59,919 nucleotides of DNA from an uncultured Planktomarina sp. (GCA_913047725.1 CAJWTH010000002.1:1-59919); one strand, 5' to 3'. Counted from the first letter of the stretch, positions 41,227 to 52,541 are shown. Numbers and translations are program-made. Notes: a model not told the origin generated them from the sequence alone.

Positions 41227-42141
41227 ATGAGCACCCCTAAATCATTTCAAGAAATTATGTTGCGCCTTCAAAATTACTGGGCTGAACAGGGATGCGCGAT
41301 ATTGCAACCTTATGATATGGAAGTGGGTGCTGGGACCTTTCACCCAGCTACTGCATTGCGCGCCTTAGGCTCAAAGTCATGGGCAGTTGCCTATGTGCAA
41401 CCTTCAAGACGGCCAACAGATGGACGCTACGGAGAGAACCCGAACCGGCTACAGCATTATTACCAATATCAAGTATTGATCAAACCAAGCCCGCATAATC
41501 TACAAGAGTTGTATCTGGGAAGTCTGGAATCCATTGGTATCGATATGGCATTGCATGACATCCGTTTTGTGGAAGATGACTGGGAAAGTCCCACTTTGGG
41601 AGCATGGGGTCTAGGTTGGGAGGTTTGGTGCGATGGCATGGAAGTATCTCAATTTACCTATTTCCAGCAGGTTGGTGGCCATGATTGTCTACCAGTATCG
41701 GGAGAGTTGACTTATGGTTTGGAACGCCTGGCGATGTATGTATTAGGTGTGGATCATGTAATGGATATGCCGTTCAATGACCCCTCATCTATGATCCCGA
41801 TGACTTACCGTGATATCTTTAAACAAACTGAGGAAGAATACGCCCGTTGGAATTTTGATGTAGCCAATACAGAGGTCCTACTTAAGCAATTTGAAGAAGC
41901 GGAAGTGGAATGCGAAAATATTTTGGCCCAAGACTACTTAGATCCAAAAACGGGGATCGATATCATCATGGCGCATCCAGCCTACGATCAATGCATCAAA
42001 GCTAGTCACATATTCAACCTTCTGGATGCCCGAGGCGTTATCTCTGTAACAGAGCGGCAGGCATTTATTGGCCGTGTGAGGGCCTTAGCGACTAAATGTG
42101 CTGATGCATTTGTGAAAACTTCTGCAGCAGGCGCCATCTGA
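41227..42141 (+). CDS. glyQ: glycine-tRNA ligase alpha subunit
   Basis: [48 protein letters not shown]; start at 41227 rather than 41107. Confidence 0.96.
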   Translation: MSTPKSFQEIMLRLQNYWAEQGCAILQPYDMEVGAGTFHPATALRALGSKSWAVAYVQPSRRPTDGRYGENPNRLQHYYQYQVLIKPSPHNLQELYLGSLESIGIDMALHDIRFVEDDWESPTLGAWGLGWEVWCDGMEVSQFTYFQQVGGHDCLPVSGELTYGLERLAMYVLGVDHVMDMPFNDPSSMIPMTYRDIFKQTEEEYARWNFDVANTEVLLKQFEEAEVECENILAQDYLDPKTGIDIIMAHPAYDQCIKASHIFNLLDARGVISVTERQAFIGRVRALATKCADAFVKTSAAGAI

Positions 42142-42659
42142 TGCCTGTAAGTGGGAAAGTCGTAAGTGGTGGTATATTAGGAATTACAGCAGCCTTTGGG
42201 ATAGGCGTTTATTATGCGCAGATTTATGGATATTATGAATCTTTTTCAGAGGGAAGTGTCTCGCTAACCTCAATTGCGACTGGCAAGCCTGAGATTATAC
42301 CTGTTTCAGATTTTTCTGGAATCGATGCCAATAGTAGCCCGATCCGATACCGGGCTTGTTTCAACACAAGGCTAAGTACTGAAGTGCTAAATGAGACTTT
42401 TACTACTGTTGAAAACCCTGAACCTCGCAACGCACCAAATTGGTTTGAATGCTTTGACGCAAACGAAATAGGTAAAAATTTGAAATCGGGCACTGCCACC
42501 GCCTATATGGGTGAGGCAAACTTAGAATTTGGGATCGACCGCATCGTTGCGCTATATGATGATGGCCGTGGTTTTATATGGCATCAAATCAATGAATGTG
42601 GTGACAAACTTTATGACGGTTCACAGGCTTCTGAAAATTGCCCAGAAAGGGATCAATAA
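42141..42659 (+). CDS. DUF6446-like protein between glyQ and glyS
   Basis: 172-aa protein with N-terminal TM, overlapping glyQ stop and glyS start; position matches the roseobacter gly operon. Confidence 0.6.
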   Translation: MPVSGKVVSGGILGITAAFGIGVYYAQIYGYYESFSEGSVSLTSIATGKPEIIPVSDFSGIDANSSPIRYRACFNTRLSTEVLNETFTTVENPEPRNAPNWFECFDANEIGKNLKSGTATAYMGEANLEFGIDRIVALYDDGRGFIWHQINECGDKLYDGSQASENCPERDQ

Positions 42660-44716
42660 TGCCTGATCTTTTAATAGAACTTTTTTCAGAAGAAATTCCA
42701 GCAAGATTGCAAGCCCAAGCAGCTGATAGTCTTAAAAAACTGGTTACTACTGGTATGGTTAATGCTGGGCTCACCTATACTAATGCGGCAGCCTTTCACA
42801 CACCACGGCGTTTAACCTTGGCTGTGGCGGGCCTTAGTGAGGCTAGTCCCACAGTTCAAGAAGAGCGCAAGGGCCCTAAGGTTGGTGCGCCGGAACAGGC
42901 GATCCAGGGATTTTTGCGCGGTTCTGGTTTGAAGATGGAAGATCTTGAAATTAGAGATGACAAGAAAGGCCAAGCTTTTTTTGCTACAATTATTAGACCT
43001 AGCCGTCTTGCAACTGAGATTATAGCGGAGGTTTTGGAGGCTACAATTCGAAATTTTCCTTGGCCAAAGTCCATGCGCTGGGGAAATGGTAGTTTGCGTT
43101 GGGTGCGACCTCTGCAGTCGATTTTATGCCTTTTGTCCGGTGAAGCTGAAACTCAGATAGTCCCAGTTGAAGTTGATGGCATATTGGCGGGCAATACTAC
43201 ACGAGGTCACCGCTTTATGGCCCCTGATGCTTTTATGGTTAACGGGTTTGATGATTATGAGGCCAAATTAAAACGCGCTAAAGTAATCTTGCGGGCTGAT
43301 GAGCGAAGCGCCGTAATCTGGCAGGAGGCGACCAATCAAGCCTTTGCCTTGGGTCAGGATGTAGTTGAAGATGTAGATCTTTTGGCTGAAGTTTCAGGTC
43401 TTGTTGAATGGCCAGTGGTTCTGCAGGGTCAGATTGATAATGATTTTTTAGACCTCCCACCGGAGGTGCTGAAAACCTCCATGAAGGAACATCAGAAGTT
43501 TTTCTCAGTATCCAATACTAAGACTGGCAGAATTGAACGCTTTGTAACTGTAGCAAATATAGAAACTCCTGATCAGGGCGCTACGATCCTTAAGGGCAAT
43601 CAAAAGGTACTTGCAGCGCGTTTGGCCGATGCGAAGTTTTTTTGGGAAAATGATCTGCGTGAGGCTAAAGCTGGTATGGGGAAATGGCAGAATTCTTTAG
43701 AAAACGTAACTTTTCATAATAAATTAGGAAGTCAGTCTGATCGAATTAAGCGTATTGCCGCTTTAGCACGAGAATTGGCACCTTTTGTTAAGGCTGACGC
43801 GGATATTGCAGAAAAAGCAGCTCTTGTAGCCAAGTTAGATCTAAGTTCTGAGATGGTGTATGAGTTCCCCGAGCTTCAGGGGTTGATGGGCCGCTATTAT
43901 GCATTGGAGGCAGGCATGGGGGCTGATATCGCCCAAGCCTGCGAAGCTCATTACTCGCCGCTTGGTCCCTCAGACGACGTGCCGGAGGCGCCTGTGTCGG
44001 TGGCTGTAGCCTTAGCAGATAAGTTCGACATGCTTATGGGGTTTTGGTCGATTAATGAAAAGCCAACAGGATCTAAAGATCCCTTCGCTCTCCGCCGTGC
44101 AGCGCTTGGGGTGATCCGGTTGATTATGGTAAATGAGTTAACACTGCCTCTTACTGTAATTGTAAAATCCACAGGAGTAAGCTCAGGCGCCAATGATTTA
44201 ATTGAATTTTTTCAAGAACGGTTGAAAGGCTTCTTGCGGGAGGAGGGCATTCGTCATGACGTGATTGATGCTTGCATTGCGATGCCCAGTAGCGATGACC
44301 TTTCCTTGCTGGCTAAACGTGCAAGGGCTTTGCAGACTATGCTGACTACAGATGACGGTGAAAGCCTAGTCCAAGGCTTCAAGCGGGCTAATAATATTTT
44401 GAGTCAGGCTGAAAAAAAAGATGGGGTTGAGTATAGCTATGGAGCAGACATAAAATTTGCAGAGAGTGACGCCGAAAAAATGCTGTTTGCTGCGTTAGAT
44501 AAGGTTGATGCTCAAATAAAAACTTCGATTGACTCAGAAGATTTTTTAAGTGCAATGACAGCTATTGCGACATTGCGCGGCCCAATTGATCAATTCTTTG
44601 AGGCAGTAAAAATCAATGCAGACAGCGCTATGATCCGGCGCAACCGCCTAAACTTACTCAGCCGTATAAGAACCACTTGCCTGTCTGTCGCAGATCTCTC
44701 CAAACTGGAAGGCTAA
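42659..44716 (+). CDS. glyS: glycine-tRNA ligase beta subunit
   Basis: MPDLLIELFSEEIPARLQAQA; FHTPRRLTLAV; KEHQKFFSV; start overlaps upstream stop (TAATG). Confidence 0.96.
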   Translation: MPDLLIELFSEEIPARLQAQAADSLKKLVTTGMVNAGLTYTNAAAFHTPRRLTLAVAGLSEASPTVQEERKGPKVGAPEQAIQGFLRGSGLKMEDLEIRDDKKGQAFFATIIRPSRLATEIIAEVLEATIRNFPWPKSMRWGNGSLRWVRPLQSILCLLSGEAETQIVPVEVDGILAGNTTRGHRFMAPDAFMVNGFDDYEAKLKRAKVILRADERSAVIWQEATNQAFALGQDVVEDVDLLAEVSGLVEWPVVLQGQIDNDFLDLPPEVLKTSMKEHQKFFSVSNTKTGRIERFVTVANIETPDQGATILKGNQKVLAARLADAKFFWENDLREAKAGMGKWQNSLENVTFHNKLGSQSDRIKRIAALARELAPFVKADADIAEKAALVAKLDLSSEMVYEFPELQGLMGRYYALEAGMGADIAQACEAHYSPLGPSDDVPEAPVSVAVALADKFDMLMGFWSINEKPTGSKDPFALRRAALGVIRLIMVNELTLPLTVIVKSTGVSSGANDLIEFFQERLKGFLREEGIRHDVIDACIAMPSSDDLSLLAKRARALQTMLTTDDGESLVQGFKRANNILSQAEKKDGVEYSYGADIKFAESDAEKMLFAALDKVDAQIKTSIDSEDFLSAMTAIATLRGPIDQFFEAVKINADSAMIRRNRLNLLSRIRTTCLSVADLSKLEG

Positions 44717-44744
44717 TCACAGCCTTCTTGTACTAAAATAACAA

Positions 44745-47315
44745 GTGCCTATGCTATATTCTGAAAGGGATGCCGCCGTGGAAAGTGATCAGATATACGC
44801 ACCGGTTGTGCTAATTTCAAACACTACTCCTATGACGTCAGCCGCCTACGGTGGACGCGCAAAGTGCGCACAACGCTTGATACGGCTTGAGATGCCAATA
44901 CCAACAACCGTAGCGCTCTCATTCCTAGCGGTCCACGATATCGCGACGGGGAATGCAATTGACCCGAACTTAGTTCTTCCCCACTTTGATCAGAGCCCAC
45001 TGCTATCAGTTCGGCCATCGTCTGGCAGTCCAGATTGGGGTGGTCCTGGCGCCATTCTAAACATTGGAATGAATGACAAGAAATTTAGTGACTTATGTGA
45101 AACCTTAGGTGAAACACCAGCATCAATACTCTATCTCCGGTTTATCAATTCATATGCGACACACGTGGCGCGACTTGACTCAGACGCGTTTGAAGATCCT
45201 GAATCGCCCACCACTGAGGATGTGGAGAGTGCTTTAGGGGTATATGAGGATGAGGCCGCTGAACCTTTCCCTCAGGATGTGGATGAACAGTTGGTAAACG
45301 TTTTGCGCTCAATGGCGCGCGCATGGGAGGGGACAAGTGCGCGGCTTTTACGTCAAGCTAAAGGTGCACCTGGAGACGCAGGACTTGGATTGGTTGTGCA
45401 AGCTATGGCCATTGGTGTGGGACGTGGTGAATGTGGCTCAGGTGTAATTCAATTTGCATCTTCTGATACTGGACGACCAGAAATTCATGGCCGCTATTTG
45501 AGGCAATCGCAGGGTAGGGAGTCTTTAGATCGTCAGCTTGGTTCACTTTACCTGGGCAAAGATCCACGCGGGCCATCTCTTGAAGAAACCTGTCCTGAGG
45601 TATTTGGACAGCTTCTGGCACACTCGCTTTTGGCGCGGCAACGCTTGCGTGAAGAGATGCAAATTGAATTCACGGTAGAGAACGGTGAACTTAGAATATT
45701 AGATGCGGTACGAATTGTTCGGTCGTCTCGCGCCGCTGTACATATTGCTGTTGATTTGGCCAATGATGGAGTAATTTCGCGTGAAGAGGCACTCATGCGT
45801 GTGGATCCAAAAGCATTGTCTGAGCTACTCCATAGGCAAGTAGCTCCTAATGCGCCACGTACTGTATTGGCGAAAGGCATATCTGCAAGTCCTGGTGCGG
45901 CAACTGGAAAAATTGTGTTTACCGCTTCTGCAGCCCAAGCCTGTGCTGCTCGCGACGAAGCCGCTGTTTTAGTCCGTCGTGAAACTGGTCCTGAAGATAT
46001 CCGAGGAATGCACGCAGCAGTGGCAGTTATGACGGAGCGGGGTGGCGTAACCAGTCATGCGGCAGTTATTGGACGTGGTCTTGGACTGCCCTGTGTTGTT
46101 GGTGCATCAGACATGAGTATTGACGGGCAGAACTGCACCGTAATTGGACGTGGTAACCAAATTTTCCGTGAAGGAGATATAATCACGGTGGATGGAACAT
46201 CAGGTGAAGTTCTCGTCGGACATGTTGAAACTGTAGAGGCAGGGTTGGATGATGCGGTAACAGTGCTTTTGACTTGGGCTGATGAATTGCGTGATATTGG
46301 CATCCGTGCAAACGCAGACACACCGCGAGACGCGCAAACAGCAAAAAACTTCCATGCTGATGGTATTGGACTTTGTCGCAGTGAGCATATGTTCTTTGAG
46401 GCAGATCGTCTCTCAGTTATGAGAGAAATGATTTTTTCAGAAAATGAAGCAGATCGTGCGACTTCACTTGAGCGTCTTTTGCCAATGCAACGTGCCGATT
46501 TTACTGAACTTTTTCAGATTATGGAGGGAAAACCAGTTTGTATCCGCTTACTAGATCCTCCGCTACATGAGTTTCTACCAGCCGATCGTATAGGATTACG
46601 TGATTTGGCTGAAACTTTGAATTTGCCATTATCAAAAGTTACAGAACGGGTGGCGCAGATGTCTGAATACAACCCTATGTTGGGGCTTCGTGGGGTAAGA
46701 TTAGGGATCACAGTCCCAGAAATTTATGATATGCAAGCTCGTGCAATTTTTGAGGCTGCAATTGATAGCGGTGTTGAAGTAGAGCCAGAAATTATGATCC
46801 CACTCGTATCTGCCTGTCGTGAAGTTGAATTGGTAAAAACACGTATAGACGCTACCGCTGCGGCGGTGCGGGTAGAGCGCGGAAGAAGTTTCAACTACTC
46901 TCTTGGTGTCATGGTTGAGACACCACGAGCTGCCTTGCGTGCTGGAGAAATAGCGAACTACTCTCAATTTCTAAGCTTTGGTACAAATGACCTCACGCAA
47001 ATGACTTATGGGCTGTCGCGTGATGATGCTGGACGATTTATGTCCTCATATGTTCAGCAAGGCGTTTATGAGGAGGACCCGTTTCATCGTATAGATACGG
47101 ATGGAGTTGGTGAACTGCTTACACTGGGTGCGGAGCGTGGTCGTGCAGCGCGGCCAGAAATTATTTTATCAATTTGTGGCGAGCATGGTGGTGACCCTGA
47201 AGCAATATCTTTCTTTCGAAAATGTGGATTTACATATGTATCCTGCTCACCATTTAGGGTGCCTGTAGCACGCCTTGCGGCTGCACAATGTGCAATATTT
47301 GATAAAAATAAATAG
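44745..47315 (+). CDS. PPDK-like putative PEP-binding protein with divergent ATP-grasp domain
   Basis: TERGGVTSHAAVIGRGLGLPCVVG phospho-His motif, NADTPRDAQTAKNFHADGIGLCRSEHMFF, FLSFGTNDLTQMTYGLSRDDAGRF, ICGEHGGDPEAI; N-terminal catalytic motifs altered. Confidence 0.85.
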   Translation: MPMLYSERDAAVESDQIYAPVVLISNTTPMTSAAYGGRAKCAQRLIRLEMPIPTTVALSFLAVHDIATGNAIDPNLVLPHFDQSPLLSVRPSSGSPDWGGPGAILNIGMNDKKFSDLCETLGETPASILYLRFINSYATHVARLDSDAFEDPESPTTEDVESALGVYEDEAAEPFPQDVDEQLVNVLRSMARAWEGTSARLLRQAKGAPGDAGLGLVVQAMAIGVGRGECGSGVIQFASSDTGRPEIHGRYLRQSQGRESLDRQLGSLYLGKDPRGPSLEETCPEVFGQLLAHSLLARQRLREEMQIEFTVENGELRILDAVRIVRSSRAAVHIAVDLANDGVISREEALMRVDPKALSELLHRQVAPNAPRTVLAKGISASPGAATGKIVFTASAAQACAARDEAAVLVRRETGPEDIRGMHAAVAVMTERGGVTSHAAVIGRGLGLPCVVGASDMSIDGQNCTVIGRGNQIFREGDIITVDGTSGEVLVGHVETVEAGLDDAVTVLLTWADELRDIGIRANADTPRDAQTAKNFHADGIGLCRSEHMFFEADRLSVMREMIFSENEADRATSLERLLPMQRADFTELFQIMEGKPVCIRLLDPPLHEFLPADRIGLRDLAETLNLPLSKVTERVAQMSEYNPMLGLRGVRLGITVPEIYDMQARAIFEAAIDSGVEVEPEIMIPLVSACREVELVKTRIDATAAAVRVERGRSFNYSLGVMVETPRAALRAGEIANYSQFLSFGTNDLTQMTYGLSRDDAGRFMSSYVQQGVYEEDPFHRIDTDGVGELLTLGAERGRAARPEIILSICGEHGGDPEAISFFRKCGFTYVSCSPFRVPVARLAAAQCAIFDKNK

Positions 47316-47580
47316 TAATGTGACTTCTTAATTTAATCAAAAAAATGGTAAATATTAGTATAGACTAGAAATAGCCTGCGTGTTTTAGATTAATAAATTT
47401 GTACACTAGATTAGTTAATGATGAAAGTAGGCGAACCGTGTTTTAAAAGATTGGATGTCATATTAGGGCCGGTTCCCCAGCTTAAATTCTGATACTCATA
47501 ACTAATAGTTTTTATTTGTAATTCACTAAATTTAATTTTCGCCTAACTCCTAATTTTATAAAGATGGGGAAAGAAACAAT

Positions 47581-48498
47581 ATGACAGACGATATTGAAAC
47601 TGCATTTGGAAATCTGCTGTCTCGAGCTCAAACTTCTAGTCCAGAGCCTTATGACCGAATTTCGGTGCGTGACCATATCATAGAGGTCGAAATAGGTGCT
47701 TTTCAGACCGAGAGGGGTAATACTCAACGTATTAGGTTCAATGTTGTTGTCGAGGTTCAGTCTGTAAACTCTAGGATTGAAGATGATGTCGACCGGATAT
47801 TATCTTATGACCGTGTGACGGAGGCAATTGAAGGCGAGCTTTCTGAAGAACGGCTAAATTTACTTGAAACTTTAGCGGACCGAGTGGCTAATCGAATATT
47901 GATTGAGCCCCAAGCTTTACGCGTCTTTGTTCGAATTGAAAAAATAGACCGTGGCCCAGGGAATTTAGGCGTAGAGATTGTGCGATCTAAATCTGGAGAC
48001 GAGGGGCTACGCACATTGGCAGATACCCCGCACCCAATTGTACTTTTCTTATCAAATTCAGCTATTAATAGTCCGCGACTTTTAGACTGGCTTTCTGCAG
48101 CTGAGGCTAATGATCGTCCTGTTGTTATTTGTGTTGGCGCTCCGAGCGTATTATCGCCCAAGGTCAAGCGACACAAAATGGTACAACGTCGGATCGACCT
48201 TCTTGCTATTGAGCAAAATGCGTGGGTTTTGGCCAGTTTCGATGATAGATGTGTGGTTGTAGGAACTAAGACTGAACTTGATTGGGGCATGCGGCATGAT
48301 CAGATTAGCGTCTGGGCACCATCAAAGATTGTGTTGGATGCTGTTGATGGCCCACCGCTGGAAACTAAAGATCTTGCTGTTTTAGTTGAGTGGTTTGCTC
48401 AAGAAATTCAAGCTGTGCAGGTTGTGTTCGTTGGTGAAACTCCTACTGGTGATTTGAAAATTTCACGAGAGGCTGCCGTAGATGTGGCAGACTTATGA
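47581..48498 (+). CDS. folB: dihydroneopterin aldolase domain protein with extra C-terminal domain
   Basis: ISVRDHIIEVEIGAFQTERGNTQRIRFNVVVEV ... DRILSYDRVTEAIEG ... LLETLADRVANRIL; followed by folP. Confidence 0.8.
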   Translation: MTDDIETAFGNLLSRAQTSSPEPYDRISVRDHIIEVEIGAFQTERGNTQRIRFNVVVEVQSVNSRIEDDVDRILSYDRVTEAIEGELSEERLNLLETLADRVANRILIEPQALRVFVRIEKIDRGPGNLGVEIVRSKSGDEGLRTLADTPHPIVLFLSNSAINSPRLLDWLSAAEANDRPVVICVGAPSVLSPKVKRHKMVQRRIDLLAIEQNAWVLASFDDRCVVVGTKTELDWGMRHDQISVWAPSKIVLDAVDGPPLETKDLAVLVEWFAQEIQAVQVVFVGETPTGDLKISREAAVDVADL

Positions 48499-49481
48499 AG
48501 AAATACATCAGACCTTTAGTCGAAGAATATGGCGATTATTTATTAGCAGGTGGCTGGTGCCGATTTACCAAAGTTGAAGTTTTGCAGCGTGGGAAACCAC
48601 CTAGTATTTGCCCTGCTACAGATTTATCAAAAGCCCTTTTGCATCAATTGATTGAACCACGAGGAAACGTTGGCTTGCCTCAAATGCATCGGCCCCAGGT
48701 TATGGGTATTCTGAATACAACACCAGATAGCTTTTCTGATGGTGGGAAATATGATACTGTTTTAGCTGCTGAAAAACACCTAATTATGATGTTTGATCAT
48801 GGTGCTGACATTATAGATATCGGTGGTGAAAGCACTCGTCCTGGAGCAGAGTTTGTTGAAGCTGCTGAAGAAATCAGTCGAACTTATCCAGTAATTCAAG
48901 CTTTGCGGAAGGTATCATCTTTGCCTGTCTCAATAGACACACGCAAAGCAGAAGTGGCAGACTTGGCGATACAAGCTGGTGGAAATTGGATCAATGATGT
49001 TTCAGCGCTTTCATTTGATAGTGATATGGTTAATCTTGTGGTGAAAGAGGATGTACCACTTTGTATTATGCATTCGCCCGTGGATCTAAAAACCATGCAG
49101 AAAAATGCTAATTATGATGATGTGTTGCTTGATGTGTACGATTATTTGGAAGCACGTCTTGAATTTGCAGTTTCCCAGGGTGTGCCACGTACCAAAATCA
49201 TTATTGATCCAGGTATTGGGTTTGGTAAAACACAAGATCATAATTTGGCTCTTTTAAGAGGTTTGGGATTATTCCACAGCTTGGGATGTCTGATATTAGT
49301 GGGGGCCTCCCGGAAGCGCTTTATTGGTACAATCTCGGGGGCCGAAGACGCTAATAAGCGTATGCCTGGATCTCTTGCTGTCGCGTTGGCGGCTGTTGCA
49401 CAAGGTGCTCAGTTTGTGCGGGTGCACGATGTTTTGGAAACTGTGCAGGCCCTTAAACTTTGGGGTGCCGTGCGTTGCTAA
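48495..49481 (+). CDS. folP: dihydropteroate synthase
   Basis: VMGILNTTPDSFSDGGKY, DIGGESTRPGAE, IIIDPGIGFGKTQDHNLALLRGL, GASRKRFIG. Confidence 0.95.
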   Translation: MKKYIRPLVEEYGDYLLAGGWCRFTKVEVLQRGKPPSICPATDLSKALLHQLIEPRGNVGLPQMHRPQVMGILNTTPDSFSDGGKYDTVLAAEKHLIMMFDHGADIIDIGGESTRPGAEFVEAAEEISRTYPVIQALRKVSSLPVSIDTRKAEVADLAIQAGGNWINDVSALSFDSDMVNLVVKEDVPLCIMHSPVDLKTMQKNANYDDVLLDVYDYLEARLEFAVSQGVPRTKIIIDPGIGFGKTQDHNLALLRGLGLFHSLGCLILVGASRKRFIGTISGAEDANKRMPGSLAVALAAVAQGAQFVRVHDVLETVQALKLWGAVRC

Positions 49482-50376
49482 AAATTGATTGAAAAATATT
49501 TTTCTGAGTTATAGCCAACCCTAGAAGAATAAGCCCAAGCGCTACAAATAGTGTCACGGGTAAAATTTCTCCAAGGAATATACTGCCAAAAATGACTGAC
49601 CAAACTGGCACCTGATAGTTGGTAAGTGTCATAAAGGATGGGCCTGCGCTTCGGGTGACTGCAACTTTTATAATGAAAGCTAATGCCGTAGGTATGAGAC
49701 CCAAATAGAGAATGGCCAATATTCCTGTGAAGCTTGGTATTTTTGGCAGTCCATCAAACAATAAAGCAACGGGAGTTAGGATTAGGGCTGCCAGGATAAG
49801 GGATCCAGTGGACAGGGCAAGCTCATTGACTGGTGGGCACTGTCGCGTTGCTATAGAACCACACGCATAACAGAAAGCTGCTGTGATGCACGCAACTCGC
49901 GCCAGTGTTTCAATTTTCCCCTCTGCAACCCCTAAGTTGCTGGTGCCAATTAACAAAATTGCTCCTAAAAACCCAACGGAAAAACCTATTACCTTTCTTA
50001 AGTAGATCTGTTCTCCTGGCACAAAAAAATGGGCAAGGGGTAAGACAAAAATTGGTAGAGCTGCCATGGTCATACCCGCAAATGCTGATGGGACGTGTTG
50101 CTGACCCCAACTAAGCAATGCAAACGGCATTGAGCTGGATAAAAGGGCAACTAATAAGATGAAGCGCCATAACCGGGCATCTTTGAAGCTGGGTAATGAT
50201 AACCCGCGCAAGCGCATTAATGCGTAAAGTGAAATTGCTCCAATTAAAATTCGACCAGCTGCTAAAGTAAGGGGTGGGAAATCACTTAAGGCAATGCGCA
50301 CGAACATAAAAGCGCCGCCCCATATTATTGCGATAAAGCTAATGCGAAACCAATTGAGCAGTCCTGGAGACGTCAT
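49453..50376 (-). CDS. EamA/DMT family transporter
   Basis: 10-TM pattern, IIWGGAFMFVRIAL and LTNYQVPVWSVIFGSIFLGE EamA motifs. Confidence 0.88.
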   Translation of the reverse strand: MTSPGLLNWFRISFIAIIWGGAFMFVRIALSDFPPLTLAAGRILIGAISLYALMRLRGLSLPSFKDARLWRFILLVALLSSSMPFALLSWGQQHVPSAFAGMTMAALPIFVLPLAHFFVPGEQIYLRKVIGFSVGFLGAILLIGTSNLGVAEGKIETLARVACITAAFCYACGSIATRQCPPVNELALSTGSLILAALILTPVALLFDGLPKIPSFTGILAILYLGLIPTALAFIIKVAVTRSAGPSFMTLTNYQVPVWSVIFGSIFLGEILPVTLFVALGLILLGLAITQKNIFQSIFSNARHPKV

Positions 50377-50403
50377 TTTTTAAATCCGATACTCTTATAA
50401 TAA

Positions 50404-50431
50404 GGGGGGCCAATCACCTGACTGGCCCCCC
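50404..50431 (-). terminator. strong hairpin terminator downstream of ilvC
   Basis: Perfect 9-bp inverted repeat GGGGGGCCA / TGGCCCCCC, 36 bp past the ilvC stop on the minus strand; T-tract is clearer on the plus strand (ATTTTT). Confidence 0.75.
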
Positions 50432-50466
50432 ATTTTTGCTATTGTTTAATAGAAATCGTTGCAAGC

Positions 50467-51633
<1,167 letters not shown>

Positions 51634-52089
51634 ATGCTTGATACTCTTGATCGACGTATTCTACGCTGTTTGCAATCTGATCCGGTTGCACCGATGTCAG
51701 ACGTTGCTGAGAGATGTCAATCGCAGGTGGCTACAGTGGCCCGTCGGTTGGCCCGCCTGAAAAAAAATAAAGTTTTGCGTGGCCAGTATGCTGTGATTGA
51801 TTGGGCAGCACTTGGTTATGAGGTAGAAGTAAGTCTCCGCTTCACGCTCGATAAAACCAATCCCAAAGCTTTTGATGATTTTCTAAGTGCTGCCCGCAAA
51901 GTCCGACAGGTGATAGCTATACAGACATTCTTGGGGCGGGTTGATGTGCGTCTGTCTGTGGTTGCCAGAGACATGTCAGACTATCGGCAATTATACCGAA
52001 ACGAAATATTAAATTTACCACATATATCTGAATTGGAAGCTTTGATGCATGTGGCGACATTGAAAACCTCTGAAGAATTGCCGTTGTGA
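51634..52089 (+). CDS. Lrp/AsnC family transcriptional regulator
   Basis: LDRRILRCLQSDPVAPMSDVAERCQSQVATVARRLARLKKNKVL HTH plus RAM domain. Confidence 0.9.
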   Translation: MLDTLDRRILRCLQSDPVAPMSDVAERCQSQVATVARRLARLKKNKVLRGQYAVIDWAALGYEVEVSLRFTLDKTNPKAFDDFLSAARKVRQVIAIQTFLGRVDVRLSVVARDMSDYRQLYRNEILNLPHISELEALMHVATLKTSEELPL

Positions 52090-52541
52090 GTGTCTGGGAC
52101 AATATAGATTATGAAATCTTGCGTGAACTTACTATAGATGCAAGTAAATCAGCTGGTGCGTTAGGACGTCAAGTTGGGTTAAGTCAACCTGCCACATGGC
52201 GGCGTATCAAGCTTCTTAAGAAAGCAGGGGTCTTAGTTGGACGACGAATTGATCTTGATGCAGAGGCGTTGGGCTTTGGTGTGACGGTATTTTTGGGCAT
52301 AAAACTTGCTACAAAAGGCCGGGTTTCTTTGGAGGATTTCGAACGGGCTGTTACTGCGATACCTGAAGTTCAGACTGTACAGCATGTGTTAGGCTTATAC
52401 GATTATCGTTTACGTGTTGTTGCCCGTGACATCTCAGATTTTGAGAGGGTATTGCGGCGGCGCATTATGGCCCTTCCGGGAGTTGGTGACGTCGAAGCCA
52501 ACGTTTTATTGAGCGAAGAGAGGCTCGCTGGGCCAATTTGA
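52086..52541 (+). CDS. Lrp/AsnC family transcriptional regulator
   Basis: IDYEILRELTIDASKSAGALGRQVGLSQPATWRRIKLLKKAGVLVG HTH plus RAM; 4-bp overlap with preceding lrp gene. Confidence 0.9.
   Translation: MSVWDNIDYEILRELTIDASKSAGALGRQVGLSQPATWRRIKLLKKAGVLVGRRIDLDAEALGFGVTVFLGIKLATKGRVSLEDFERAVTAIPEVQTVQHVLGLYDYRLRVVARDISDFERVLRRRIMALPGVGDVEANVLLSEERLAGPI

Noticed and set aside
44708-44727. Stem-loop GAAGGCT/AGCCTTC at the glyS stop codon
   Set aside because: Short 7-bp stem with no T-run; insufficient for a terminator call.
47316-47580. 265-bp intergenic stretch before folB, with a more GC-rich patch near 47428-47485, considered as an ncRNA or gene relic
   Set aside because: No convincing hairpin or protein similarity could be recognised by eye; left unexplained.
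47805-48290. 161-aa minus-strand ORF
   Set aside because: Antisense to folB-like gene; Ser/Arg-rich shadow ORF.
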